64,000 nt of DNA from Amycolatopsis granulosa (GCF_011758745.1 NZ_JAANOV010000001.1:372001-436000); one strand, 5' to 3'. Positions 34,513 through 44,927 are shown, counted from the stretch's first letter. Program-made: numbers and translations. The notes: generated from the sequence alone by a model not told the origin.

Positions 34513-34534
34513 ACTAATGGGTTGACTCATTAGT
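34513..34534. promoter_or_regulatory. CGNR-regulator operator candidate
   Basis: ACTAATG (34513-34519) and CATTAGT (34528-34534) are perfect inverted arms around 8 bp containing TTGACT, a -35-like hexamer. It sits in the 63-bp gap between divergent genes. Confidence 0.6.
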
Positions 34535-34558
34535 TCTCCTCGTGCCAGGCTGCCACTC

Positions 34559-35299
34559 ATGGTGTCGATCTCCCGGGAAGCGGGCGCCCAGACCGAAGCC
34601 CGGCTGCGCGGGGTGTTCCGCACGTCCGCCATCGAGTGGCTGGACGGAGCGTGGACCTTCGTCGAAGGCGCCGACGCGGCCCGTCGCGCGGACGCGATCG
34701 CGCTCATCCGCGACGAGGGGCGGCCGAGCGCCCTCTGTCCGGCCACCGGCGTCGGGGAGCGGTTCGCCGTGTTCCGCGTGGTGCTCCCACGCGGTGCCGA
34801 CGACAGCGGGTTCGTCGGCTGGCTGGCGTCCCGGGTCAAGGCGTCGACCGGGAGCGGGTTGTTCGTGATCTGCGGGCAGGACAGCGACCGTGGCGGGATC
34901 TTCGACTACTACGGGGTTCCCGAACCCGCGGCTGGGGAGGTCCGGCAGGTGCTCGATCGCCTGTCGCGCACCGAGGGCCTCGACGGCGTCGTGTTGCGCA
35001 CCGTGGCGACGGCGGACAACTCCGCCCTGGGCCCGGAGACCGTGTTCTGCTTCGAGCAGCGCGATGACGCGATCACCGCGCGCTACGGCGGCGGCGGTAT
35101 CACCGACGGCTGGCTGGCCGGCACCGTCGACGGCGCACAGGTCCGGTTCCACTACCTGCAGGTGCAGGCCGACGGAACCGTCGACAGCGGCCGGTCGGCG
35201 GGCGAGGTGACCCGGCTGCCCGACGGGCGGTGGAGCCTCACCGAACACTTCACGTGGGCGAGCCGGAAGGGCAGCGGCACCAACCGCTTCGAGGAGTAG
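34559..35299 (+). CDS. two-domain hypothetical protein (DUF6196-like plus NAGS-like small domain)
   Basis: 246 aa. The N-terminal part (about 1-145, MVSISREAGAQTEARLRGVF) resembles small DUF6196-like proteins. The C-terminal part (about 150-246) with GPETVFCFEQRDDAITARYG, VRFHYLQVQADGTVDSGRS and WSLTEHFTWASRKG matches a family of about 100-aa proteins often mislabelled N-acetylglutamate synthase. Both usually occur alone, so this looks like a fusion. Assignments rest on remembered family patterns. Divergent from the CGNR regulator. Its stop is 12 bp from the dif-like site. Confidence 0.75.
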   Translation: MVSISREAGAQTEARLRGVFRTSAIEWLDGAWTFVEGADAARRADAIALIRDEGRPSALCPATGVGERFAVFRVVLPRGADDSGFVGWLASRVKASTGSGLFVICGQDSDRGGIFDYYGVPEPAAGEVRQVLDRLSRTEGLDGVVLRTVATADNSALGPETVFCFEQRDDAITARYGGGGITDGWLAGTVDGAQVRFHYLQVQADGTVDSGRSAGEVTRLPDGRWSLTEHFTWASRKGSGTNRFEE

Positions 35300-35310
35300 G
35301 CCGCCGCCCT

Positions 35311-35338
35311 ACTTGACATAATGTGCATTATCGGCGCA
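35311..35338. other. dif: candidate dif site (chromosome-dimer resolution)
   Basis: On the minus strand this reads as an XerC-side arm TGCGCCGATAA, a 6-bp centre TGCACA and an XerD-side arm TTATGTCAAGT. The 11-6-11 layout and the XerD arm closely match the known bacterial dif pattern (E. coli XerD arm TTATGTTAAAT, XerC arm ending GCATAA). It is intergenic, 12 bp after a stop codon, in a sharp local AT-rich patch. If real it marks the replication terminus and the XerCD/FtsK target. Comparison is from memory of published dif sequences. Confidence 0.8.
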
Positions 35339-35563
35339 TCGGTCAGACGACCTGGCGGCGGCCTTGGACCCCGGAAAGCCGCTGGTAGCCGGCGGATCGG
35401 TAGGTAGCGACCGCGCCCACATTCGCAGCGCGGCCTGCCGGCGCGGATGACCGTTCCGGCGGGCTTGACGGCGAGCACCCGTCCAGCCCGGCTCCTGGCC
35501 CGCACGACGTGCCGCACGGCCGGAATCAGCCTCGCCCGCCGCAGCGAGGTCGCCCGATCGTCG

Positions 35564-35608
35564 GTTTTCCGGGTGGCCCAGGCCACCCGGAAAACGTCAC
35601 GTGACGTT

Positions 35609-35609
<1 letters not shown>
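35564..35609 (-). terminator. tandem palindromes ending uvrA2
   Basis: Immediately after the uvrA2 stop comes a perfect 18-bp palindrome AAACGTCACGTGACGTTT (35592-35609), overlapping a second perfect stem of GTTTTCCGGGTGGCC (35564-35578) with its complement (35581-35595). They probably terminate uvrA2 transcription. The palindrome could also bind protein. The rest of 35339-35563 holds no gene that I can support. Confidence 0.65.
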
Positions 35610-37993
<2,384 letters not shown>

Positions 37994-38054
37994 CGGGACT
38001 CCCTGTCAGGTCGGGCGCTGGTGGCGGCGGGCGGGCCACCACCAGCGTCGCGGG

Positions 38055-38462
38055 TCAGCGCAGTTCCTGGATGCGGATCATGTTGCCCGCCGGGTCGCGG
38101 AAGGCGCAGTCGCGCACCCCGTAGGGCTGCTCGGTCGGCTCCTGGACGACCTCGGCGTCGGTGGCCTGCAGCCGCTCGAAGGTGCCGTCGAGGTCCTTGG
38201 AGGCGAGCAGCAGCGAGCCGAAGGTGCCCTTGGCCATCATCTCGGTGATGGCCTTGCGTTCGTCGTCGGTCAGGCCGGGTGTGGCTTCCGGCGGGTACAG
38301 CACGATGGAGGTGTTCTGGCCGGGCGGGCCGACGGTGATCCAGTGCATGCCGTTGAAGCCGACGTCGTTGCGCACCTCGAAGCCGAGGACGTCGCGGTAG
38401 AAGGCGATGGCGGTGTCGTGGTCGTTGTGCGGCAGGAAGCTCGAGTGAATGGTGATGTCCAT
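38055..38462 (-). CDS. VOC family protein
   Basis: 135 aa. [20 protein letters not shown] and [19 protein letters not shown] are typical of glyoxalase/bleomycin-resistance-like VOC proteins. ATG 38462. Ten bp after the AraC gene and 61 bp before uvrA2, all on the minus strand, so one operon is likely. Next to a UvrA2 it could bind or modify a DNA-damaging compound (inference). Confidence 0.87.
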   Translation of the reverse strand: MDITIHSSFLPHNDHDTAIAFYRDVLGFEVRNDVGFNGMHWITVGPPGQNTSIVLYPPEATPGLTDDERKAITEMMAKGTFGSLLLASKDLDGTFERLQATDAEVVQEPTEQPYGVRDCAFRDPAGNMIRIQELR

Positions 38463-38472
38463 ACCGGTCACA

Positions 38473-38916
38473 CTATTTCCGGGCGGGCGGCCACGCTTCT
38501 CGATTCCTGATCGGTCTGGTGACCTGCTTCGCGACGCACGGGGGCATGCCGGCGGTGGCGTTCGCGGCCTGGGCGCGGTAGGCGCTGGGTGGCATGCCGA
38601 CCAGCTCGGTGAAGCGGGTGCTGAAGGTGCCCAGGGACGAGGAGCCGACGGCGAAGCAGACCTCGGTGACACTCAGGTCGCCGCGGCGCAGCAGTGCCAT
38701 GGCCCGTTCGATGCGGCGGGTCATCAGGTAGGAGTAGGGCGACTCGCCGAAGGCCCGTTTGAACTCCCGGCTGAGGTGCCCGGCGGACATGTTCACGCCG
38801 CGGGCGAGCGCTTCGACGTCCAGCGGCTGCGCGTACTCCCGGTCGATGCGGTCGCGCACGCGGCGCAGCAGGGCGAGGTCGCGCAGCCGCGCTGCTCCGG
38901 CGGAACTAGCGGTCAC
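38473..38916 (-). CDS. AraC family transcriptional regulator, short
   Basis: 147 aa, essentially only the two HTH motifs: LDVEALARGVNMSAGHLSRE followed by FKRAFGESPYSYLMTRRI, and VTEVCFAVGSSSLGTFSTRF. A short basic tail follows. GTG 38916 (VTASS) is preferred over the upstream ATG at 38973. As a SoxS/MarA-sized activator it probably controls its own operon with the VOC and uvrA2 genes. Confidence 0.85.
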   Translation of the reverse strand: MTASSAGAARLRDLALLRRVRDRIDREYAQPLDVEALARGVNMSAGHLSREFKRAFGESPYSYLMTRRIERAMALLRRGDLSVTEVCFAVGSSSLGTFSTRFTELVGMPPSAYRAQAANATAGMPPCVAKQVTRPIRNREAWPPARK

Positions 38917-39007
38917 CCGCGGAATCGTGCCACACCGGTCGCCGCGGCGGCACGGGTTCGCGGCAACCACCACCCCGCGCTACCCGCCGTGACGGCCGGC
39001 GCCGGGG

Positions 39008-39385
39008 TCAGCGCAGCCGTTCCAGCTCGCGGGCGGCCTCGGCCAGTTCGAGGGCCATCCGGCGGAGCTCGCCGCCGTCGGCTCCGTCGTCGGCGGCGGT
39101 GACCACGTCCTCGGCGGCGCAGCGCAGCTGGAACAGGCGGTCCTGCAGTGCGGTCAGCTCGGCGTCGGACAGCACGACGGCGTTCTCGGGCAGCCCACCG
39201 CGCTGGACGGCGAGGCGCCGTTCATAGGCTCGCTGCCGGCAGGACTGGCCGCAGTAGCGCCGCCGCCGGCCGGTGCTCCCCTGCTCGATCCGCCGGCCAC
39301 ACCACCCGCAGTGCAGGACGGCGGCCTGCCGCCGGTGCGGCGGCACGTCACGGGACGTCGCGACCTGGTCCACCTGTGCGCTCAC
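39008..39385 (-). CDS. small zinc-finger protein, function unknown
   Basis: 125 aa from GTG 39385. CGWCGRRI and RRRRYCGQSCRQRAYERRLA form a CxxC-x17-C-x3-C zinc-finger seen in many uncharacterised actinobacterial proteins. The C-terminal half is helical (LSDAELTALQDRLFQLRCAA). Likely nucleic-acid binding. Divergent from the phosphodiesterase gene at 39452. Confidence 0.75.
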   Translation of the reverse strand: MSAQVDQVATSRDVPPHRRQAAVLHCGWCGRRIEQGSTGRRRRYCGQSCRQRAYERRLAVQRGGLPENAVVLSDAELTALQDRLFQLRCAAEDVVTAADDGADGGELRRMALELAEAARELERLR

Positions 39386-39451
39386 GCAGCAGACCCTAAC
39401 CGGCCACCCCGAACTCATGCCGCGGCCACGCCGATACCGCAGACTGGTGGG

Positions 39452-40237
39452 GTGCAGATCAACCACCCGTACCTGAGCGGCACCCGGCCTCGCGCGTTCG
39501 CCCACCGCGGGTGGCACCTGGACGACCTCGACGGGCTGGAGAACTCACTGCCGTCCTTCCAGCGCGCGGCCGCCGAGGGCTACGCCTACGTGGAGACCGA
39601 CGTGCACACCACCGCCGACGGCGTGGTCGTGGTGCACCACGACGCCCTGCTCGACCGCACCACCGACCGGCACGGTCCGATCGCCAAGCAGACGTGGTCG
39701 GCGGTGCGGCAGGCCAAGATCGGTGGCCGCACCCCGGTGCCCCGGCTGGAGGACGTGCTGGAAGAACTCCCCGAGATCCGGTTCAACATCGACGTCAAGA
39801 CCAGCCGGGCGATCGTGCCGTTCGTGCGCGCCATCGAGCGGATGGGCGCCTTCGACCGGGTCGCGGCGGCGGCGTTCTCCGATGCGCGGCTGGCGGCGAT
39901 CCGCAAGCTGGCCGGCCCGAAGCTGATCACGTCGATGGGCCCGCGGTCGGCCGCGGTGCTGTGGGCCCGCGGCTGGCTGCCGTGGGTGCGACGGGACTTC
40001 CGGCAGCGGGGTGAGATGGCCCAGGTGCCGTCCCGGCAGGGCGCGATGACGGTCATCGACACCAGGTTCGTGCGCAGCGCCGAGCGCGCCGGTGCCGAGG
40101 TGCACGCGTGGACGATCAACAACCGGGCTCACATGGAACGGCTGCTCGACCTGGGCGTGCACGGCATCGTGACCGACCGGCCGGACGTGCTGCGCGAGGT
40201 GCTGGCCGCGCGGGGCGCGTGGCCGCCCGCCAAGTAG
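39452..40237 (+). CDS. glycerophosphodiester phosphodiesterase family protein
   Basis: 261 aa TIM barrel. RAFAHRGWHLDDLDGLENSL holds the catalytic HR and Glu; YVETDVHTTADGVVVVHHD holds ExD and the second His. C-terminal VHAWTINNRAHMERLLDLGV and GIVTDRPDVL are typical. There is no signal peptide, so cytosolic. Hydrolyses glycerophosphodiesters to glycerol-3-phosphate. GTG start at 39452; its ribosome binding site is weak. Confidence 0.9.
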   Translation: MQINHPYLSGTRPRAFAHRGWHLDDLDGLENSLPSFQRAAAEGYAYVETDVHTTADGVVVVHHDALLDRTTDRHGPIAKQTWSAVRQAKIGGRTPVPRLEDVLEELPEIRFNIDVKTSRAIVPFVRAIERMGAFDRVAAAAFSDARLAAIRKLAGPKLITSMGPRSAAVLWARGWLPWVRRDFRQRGEMAQVPSRQGAMTVIDTRFVRSAERAGAEVHAWTINNRAHMERLLDLGVHGIVTDRPDVLREVLAARGAWPPAK

Positions 40238-40246
40238 CGGCGGCCG

Positions 40247-40930
40247 TCACCGCGGCCGGGTGCCCGACCAGGCGGCTTTCCACGTCTTGGGGCCCAGGCG
40301 CCCGGAGTCGTTGATGCCGTTGGCGCGTTGCAGGTCGAGCACGGCCTGGCGGGTCTTGTCGTAGTAGCAGCCGGTGCCGGTGAAGCCGTAGCCGAAGGCG
40401 TTCATGCGCAGCTGGAAGACCTTCAGTGCCTCGGCGCAGTCGCCGTAGGCGTAGACGACGCCGGGCCAGGCGGGCACCGCGACGGGCACTGCGACGGGCG
40501 CCGGGGCCGGGGCGTGGCCGCCGCCGATGTAGGCGCTCTCGGCGTAGGTGGGCACCCGCTTGCTGCGGGCGTCCTTGTCCTCGCGCAGGCCGAGCATGCC
40601 GGCGCACTCCCAGGGCTGCCAGCCGCGCATCCGGTAGAGGTACAGCGCGCGGTAGTCCTGCTCGACGGGGGCGGCGAGGTCGGGGCGGCCCTGGCCGCCG
40701 ACGCTGCGCCAGGTGGGCAGGTCGAACTGGTAGGCGCCGTAGTAGCCGTTGCCGGTGTTTGTCGTGTAGCGGTTGCTGGATTCGCACATGCGCAGCTTCA
40801 GCCAGGTCGCGGCGCTCGGGTCGGCGCCCGCGGGTGTGGCGGCGACCAGCTCGGCACCCAGTGCCAGGAGCACCGCGAGCACGAGTCCGGCTCCCCCGCG
40901 GGCCGAGGGTCTCCATCGGTGCCTGCTCAT
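40247..40930 (-). CDS. Rpf-like transglycosylase with C-terminal peptidoglycan-binding motif
   Basis: Secreted cell-wall hydrolase, 227 aa. A basic N-terminus and hydrophobic LVLAVLLALGAELVAATPAGA form a signal peptide. The Rpf/transglycosylase-like domain (about 40-115) has MCESSNRYTTNTGNGYYGAY with the catalytic Glu. After an Ala/Pro/Val linker, the C-terminal repeat FQLRMNAFGYGFTGTGCYYD and VLDLQRANGIN resemble a peptidoglycan-binding fold. Roles in growth restart and wall turnover are known for the family. ATG 40930. Confidence 0.85.
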   Translation of the reverse strand: MSRHRWRPSARGGAGLVLAVLLALGAELVAATPAGADPSAATWLKLRMCESSNRYTTNTGNGYYGAYQFDLPTWRSVGGQGRPDLAAPVEQDYRALYLYRMRGWQPWECAGMLGLREDKDARSKRVPTYAESAYIGGGHAPAPAPVAVPVAVPAWPGVVYAYGDCAEALKVFQLRMNAFGYGFTGTGCYYDKTRQAVLDLQRANGINDSGRLGPKTWKAAWSGTRPR

Positions 40931-40959
40931 GCCCGCACAGTAAGTTCGCACCTCATTGA

Positions 40960-40973
40960 TCACAACTTTCACA
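40960..40973 (-). promoter_or_regulatory. TGTGA direct repeat upstream of the Rpf-like gene
   Basis: On the minus strand TGTGA occurs at 40973-40969 and 40964-40960, a 9-bp repeat 30-43 bp before the start codon, in the AT-richest part of the leader. rpf genes are often under MtrA or Crp control; this could be such a site, but the match to either consensus is incomplete. Confidence 0.35.
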
Positions 40974-41159
40974 GCAAACCCAGCAGAATCACATGTACCA
41001 CCCACCGGCGGCTGCCGCGACACGCTGGCGGACCTGCGGGAGATGCGGGAGAACCGGACAGATCGCACTACTCCCCCGTGATCGGTAGCCGTGGCTGGAC
41101 CTGCGCTGTTTTCACCCGATCAAGGGAGCTCCGGACGTGGCTGGATAGGGTCGTCCGTC

Positions 41160-41915
41160 GTGACCACCCTTGGTGATTCCGACCCGGACCCGACCGACGC
41201 CCTGTCCCCACTGCCCTCGCGCAACGCGACGGGCACGCCGGTGCGGGGCAGGCTGCGGTTCTGCTACGGCCCGATGGACTGCGGGAAGTCCACGCTGGCG
41301 CTGCAGATCGACCACAACCACGCGCGGCAGGGACGGCGCGGGTTGCTGCTGGTGCGCCACGACCGCTCGGGTGAGCCGCGGATCAGCAGCCGGATCGGGA
41401 TCACGCGCCGGGCGACCGAGGTGGGCGAGGACACCGACCTGCGTCAGCTGATCCGCCATCAGTGGGTCGCCGGGCGGCACCTGGACTACCTGATCGTGGA
41501 CGAGGCGCAGTTCCTGTCCGCGGCGCAGGTCGAGCAGCTGGCCGAGCTGGCGGACGAGGTGGCGCTGGACGTGTACTGCTTCGGCATCGCCACCGATTTC
41601 CGCAGCCGGCTGTTCCCCGGGGCGCGGCGGTTGTTCGAACTGGCCGACGAGCTGCAGCCGGTGCAGGTGGAGGTGCTGTGCTGGTGTGGCGCGCCGGGCC
41701 GGTTCAACGCCCGGGTGGCCGGCGGTGAGGTCCTCCGCGAGGGGGACACGGTGGCCGTCGCCGATACCTTTTCGGGGGTAGTTGAAAAGACAAATTCGCC
41801 ACCCTCGGATACGGAACCGGCTACTATCCGTTATCAAGTACTATGTCGCCGCCATTTCCGGCTGGGCGATCTGGGGCCGGCAGCAGCCCGGCACGGGCAG
41901 CTGCGGCTGACCTGA
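41160..41915 (+). CDS. thymidine kinase, TK1-like
   Basis: About 251 aa. P-loop GPMDCGKSTLALQ, VDEAQFLSAAQVEQL with the DEAQF motif, and YCFGIATDFRSRLFPGARRL (lasso and thymidine site) define the family. One zinc pair CWCGAPGRFN is present and the late Cys lies in LCRRHF. The frame is open upstream to 41091; GTG 41160 is chosen. The 3' portion 41761-41850 has AT-ending codons unlike the rest of the gene. Salvages thymidine to dTMP. Confidence 0.87.
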   Translation: MTTLGDSDPDPTDALSPLPSRNATGTPVRGRLRFCYGPMDCGKSTLALQIDHNHARQGRRGLLLVRHDRSGEPRISSRIGITRRATEVGEDTDLRQLIRHQWVAGRHLDYLIVDEAQFLSAAQVEQLAELADEVALDVYCFGIATDFRSRLFPGARRLFELADELQPVQVEVLCWCGAPGRFNARVAGGEVLREGDTVAVADTFSGVVEKTNSPPSDTEPATIRYQVLCRRHFRLGDLGPAAARHGQLRLT

Positions 41916-42059
41916 ACGGCTCAGCCGCTCCCCCGCATGGGGGAATATGCCCAGAAGAACGCGCCATCCGCGTCACGTCGCGCCGCGAATCCCCTCCCAA
42001 CAGAGGAAGCTGTTGCCGAGGGGTGAGCCAGCTCATCGTGAGCGACGACATGGTGCGAT

Positions 42060-42086
42060 GGGAATTCCCAGTTGCCAGAATCCGTT
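42060..42086 (+). promoter_or_regulatory. sigma-R-type promoter for rbpA
   Basis: GGGAAT (42060-42065), 18 bp, then GTT (42084-42086): an exact fit to the GGGAAT-N18-GTT promoter class used by SigR/SigH in actinobacteria. Transcription would start around 42093 and give a leader of about 50 nt to rbpA. The rest of 41916-42143 shows no gene. Confidence 0.75.
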
Positions 42087-42143
42087 GCATAGGGTGAGCA
42101 TCACCCTGGCTCTAGACCCGGAGCCGACTGAAAGGACGTCATC

Positions 42144-42491
42144 ATGGCCGACCGTGTTCTCCGTGGAAGCCGGCTGGGAGCGGTCAGCTACGAGACCGAC
42201 CGCAATCACGATCTGGCCCCGCGCCGTACGGTGCGGTACGCGTGTCCGAAGAACCACGAGTTCGAGGTGCCCTTCTCCGACGACGCCGAGATCCCCTCGG
42301 TGTGGGAGTGCCGCCTGCACGGCAGCGAGTCCGAGATCGTCGATGGCGCGCAGCCCGAGCAGAAGAAGGTCAAGCCGCCGCGTACGCACTGGGACATGCT
42401 GCTCGAGCGGCGGAGCATTCCCGAGCTCGAGGAACTGCTGAACGAGCGTCTCGCTGAGCTGAAGGGACGGCGTACGTCGAAGTCGGCGTAA
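42144..42491 (+). CDS. rbpA: RNA polymerase-binding protein RbpA
   Basis: 115 aa. Binds RNA polymerase and group 1/2 sigma factors, stabilises the open complex and contributes to rifampicin tolerance in actinobacteria. The N-terminal tail GSRLGAVSYETDRN, core VRYACPKNHEFEVPF and WECRLHG (zinc-type Cys pairs), and C-terminal sigma-interaction domain THWDMLLERRSIPELEELLN are complete. AAAGGA before ATG 42144. Behind a sigma-R-type promoter and followed by a strong terminator, so monocistronic. Confidence 0.97.
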   Translation: MADRVLRGSRLGAVSYETDRNHDLAPRRTVRYACPKNHEFEVPFSDDAEIPSVWECRLHGSESEIVDGAQPEQKKVKPPRTHWDMLLERRSIPELEELLNERLAELKGRRTSKSA

Positions 42492-42512
42492 CGCTTCGAC
42501 CCTCCCACGACC

Positions 42513-42547
42513 GAAGGCCCCCGTGTCCTCCCGCCACGGGGGCCTTC
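42513..42547 (+). terminator. rbpA terminator
   Basis: Perfect 13-bp stem GAAGGCCCCCGTG (42513-42525) with CACGGGGGCCTTC (42535-42547) and a 9-nt loop, 21 bp after the rbpA stop. Confidence 0.85.
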
Positions 42548-42755
42548 CGCTGTCCGCGGGCGGCCTCCCGGCGCCTACGGTCGCGTGCTCAGCCGCTGCC
42601 GGGTCGTGGCGGTGGCGATCCCGGGGGTTGACGAGCATCGGAACGAAATCGGCGCTGGCGGACCGATGGGGCTGACGTGGCCGATGCGTGGGGTCTGATC
42701 AATCTTCAGTTCGGTGCGGTAGTGCGCGGTCCAACCCGAACGAGCTCACAGCCAT

Positions 42756-43370
42756 TCAGCGTTCGCCCCTCAGAAGCCTGGTCAGCGCCGCGACATCCTG
42801 GATTGCCGACGCCCGTATGCCTGTTTCGACCACGAGCGTGGGTACGCCACGGATGCCGCGTTCGTCAGCTCGGCGTTCGTCAGCGCGGACGGCGTCGGCG
42901 AACGCGTCGCTGTGCAGGAGTTTGCCGGTCTGCGTGGGATCCAGTCCGGCTTCGGTGGCAAGGGTCTGCAGCACATCGGGGTCGGCGATGTTGCGTCCTT
43001 CGGTGTGATAGCCGTGCATGAGTCGTTCGAGGACTTGATCGGCCAGGCCGCACGAGGCAGCCAGCTGGACCAGCCGATGGGCGTCGAAGGAGTTGACCGG
43101 CCTGGCCTTGTCCAGATTCAGCGTCAGGCCCTCGGCGGCGCCCAGGACCTGGATCCGGGCGACGCGGGCGGCGGCCTGCGCGCGGTCGGGCTGGTGGGCG
43201 CTGATGACTTCGGCCGCTGTTGGCCCGGGAACCGACGAGCCCTCCGGGTCGAGCTCGCGGCTGCGCCAGAGGAGCTCGGCTCCGGGAGCGCCGCGCAGTG
43301 CAGCGGTGAGCCGTCGCTTTCCGATGTAGCACCAGGGACACAAGACATCGAAGTAGACCTCGGCTCGCAT
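42756..43370 (-). CDS. DsbA family oxidoreductase, FrnE-like
   Basis: 204 aa thioredoxin-fold protein without signal peptide, so cytosolic. VYFDVLCPWCYIGKRRL carries the CPWC active site, and RGVPTLVVETGI the cis-Pro loop. FrnE proteins isomerise or reduce thiol compounds and are induced by stress. ATG 43370 has GGGAG 8 nt upstream; ATG 43388, overlapping the MFS stop (ATGA), is the alternative. Third gene of the TetR-controlled operon starting at 45911. Confidence 0.9.
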   Translation of the reverse strand: MRAEVYFDVLCPWCYIGKRRLTAALRGAPGAELLWRSRELDPEGSSVPGPTAAEVISAHQPDRAQAAARVARIQVLGAAEGLTLNLDKARPVNSFDAHRLVQLAASCGLADQVLERLMHGYHTEGRNIADPDVLQTLATEAGLDPTQTGKLLHSDAFADAVRADERRADERGIRGVPTLVVETGIRASAIQDVAALTRLLRGER

Positions 43371-43384
43371 TGACGGTGCTCCCT

Positions 43385-44926
43385 TCATTCGGTGTGGGCG
43401 GAAGGGGTCCCGTCCCGCTGCGCGGGTTCGCGGCAGAACGTGATGGTCAGGATGGCGAGGACCGCCAGGAGCGGGATGAGGATGATCGCGTGAATGTGCA
43501 GGCTGTGCGCGAAGGCGTCCCGAGCGGCCTCGGTCAACGTGACGCCTAGCTCATGGGGAAGACGGCTCGCCACCTCCAGTGCGGCCGGCAGCGTTTCGCG
43601 GGCGGTCGTCACGATGTCGGTGGGGACGTCCGCGGGCAGGTGCTCGGTCAGGTGACGCCCGTAGACGGCGGTGGCCACACTGCCCAGCACGGCGATGCCG
43701 AGAGCACCGCCGAGTTCCGCGCCGGTCTCGGAGATCGCCGACGCGGCTCCGGCGCGTTCGGGCGGCGCGGAGTTCAAGATCAGGCCGCTTCCCAGGGACA
43801 TGAACGGCGTCAGCCCGGCGAACAGCACGACCGAGCCGCCCACCAGGACCAGCGGGCCCCGGTTCACCTGGGTGAGCAGGACCGGGCCGAGGATCGCCAG
43901 GGCCGCTCCGGCGCTCATCAGCACGGCGGGCCGGAAACGTACGGCGAGGCCGGAGACCACCAGAGCAGTCACGGTGCTGAACACCGCCGAGGGCAGTTGC
44001 CACAATCCGGCCTGCAGGGGGCTGAAGCCGAGGACCAGTTGCAGGTACTGCGAGGTGAGCAGGCTCGTCCCGAACAGCAGGAACCCCACCAGCGTCATGC
44101 CACCGGCCGCCACGGCGAAGGCGGGCACGTGGAAGAGACCGAGATCCAGGAACGGGACGGACAGCTGCCGCTGGCGGCGTGCGAAGAACACTCCCGCCAG
44201 CACCCCCACCGCCAGCGTGCCGAGACCCGGCAGGCTCAAGCCCTGCACGGCGAGCTCCTTGATCGCGTACACGGCCACCAGCGGCGTCACCAGTGACAGC
44301 GCGACGCTGGCGGCGTCCGGCCGTGCCGCGCCGGAGCGGGGTGTCTCGGGCAGCAGGAACGGTGCGCAGACCAGCAGTACCACCATGGTCGGGACGGCGG
44401 TCAGGAACATCGAGCCCCACCAGAAGTACTCCAGGAGCACTCCGCCGATCAGCGGGCCGAGCGCCCCGCCGCCCATGAAGCTCAGCATCCAGATCGTGAT
44501 GGCGAGGGTGCGCTGCCGCTCATCGCGGAACATCGTGCGAATCAGCGACAGCGAGGAGGGTGCCAGGCATGCGGCGGCGATCCCCTGAACGGCGCGCGCC
44601 GCGACGAGCCATGCGGCTCCGGGCGCGAAGGCGGCCAGGACCGAGGCGATGGTGAAGGCCACCGCGCCGGCCACCAGGACACGGCGGTGTCCGAGCCGGT
44701 CGCCGAGTGTTCCCAGGGTGACGAGGAAACCGGCGACCATGAAGCCGTAGACATCGATGATCCACAGCAGTTGCGGGCCCGTCGGGTCCAGGTCCGCGCT
44801 GAGGCCGGGCAGTGCCAGGTAAAGCATCGACATGTTCATCATGACCAGCACGGCCGGAACGCCCAGTACGGCTAGTGCGATCCATTCACGGCGCCCGGCG
44901 GTGGCCGTCGGCTGAGGAGCGGGCAC
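43385..44926 (-). CDS. MFS drug-efflux transporter, DHA2 (EmrB/QacA)
   Basis: 513 aa with about 14 hydrophobic segments. VLVMMNMSMLYLALPGLSAD opens helix 1, GDRLGHRRVLVAGA is motif A, and FMGGGALGPLIGGVLLEYF is the helix 5 antiporter motif. GTG 44926 starts 2 bp after the MDR stop. Second gene of the leftward operon MDR-MFS-FrnE divergent from a TetR gene. Likely exports a compound sensed by that TetR. Confidence 0.9.
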   Translation of the reverse strand: MPAPQPTATAGRREWIALAVLGVPAVLVMMNMSMLYLALPGLSADLDPTGPQLLWIIDVYGFMVAGFLVTLGTLGDRLGHRRVLVAGAVAFTIASVLAAFAPGAAWLVAARAVQGIAAACLAPSSLSLIRTMFRDERQRTLAITIWMLSFMGGGALGPLIGGVLLEYFWWGSMFLTAVPTMVVLLVCAPFLLPETPRSGAARPDAASVALSLVTPLVAVYAIKELAVQGLSLPGLGTLAVGVLAGVFFARRQRQLSVPFLDLGLFHVPAFAVAAGGMTLVGFLLFGTSLLTSQYLQLVLGFSPLQAGLWQLPSAVFSTVTALVVSGLAVRFRPAVLMSAGAALAILGPVLLTQVNRGPLVLVGGSVVLFAGLTPFMSLGSGLILNSAPPERAGAASAISETGAELGGALGIAVLGSVATAVYGRHLTEHLPADVPTDIVTTARETLPAALEVASRLPHELGVTLTEAARDAFAHSLHIHAIILIPLLAVLAILTITFCREPAQRDGTPSAHTE

Positions 44927-44927
44927 G

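Noticed and set aside
34559-35299. Naming the protein N-acetylglutamate synthase
   Set aside because: The C-terminal domain belongs to a small family that carries that label without a GNAT or kinase fold; the name is likely an annotation error.
35311-35338. Simple operator explanation for the ATAATG/CATTAT palindrome
   Set aside because: There is no adjacent gene start on either strand within 250 bp, while the extended 28-bp match fits a dif site better.
40931-41159. c-di-AMP (ydaO) riboswitch upstream of the Rpf-like gene
   Set aside because: Looked for because it often precedes rpf genes; the conserved core could not be recognised.
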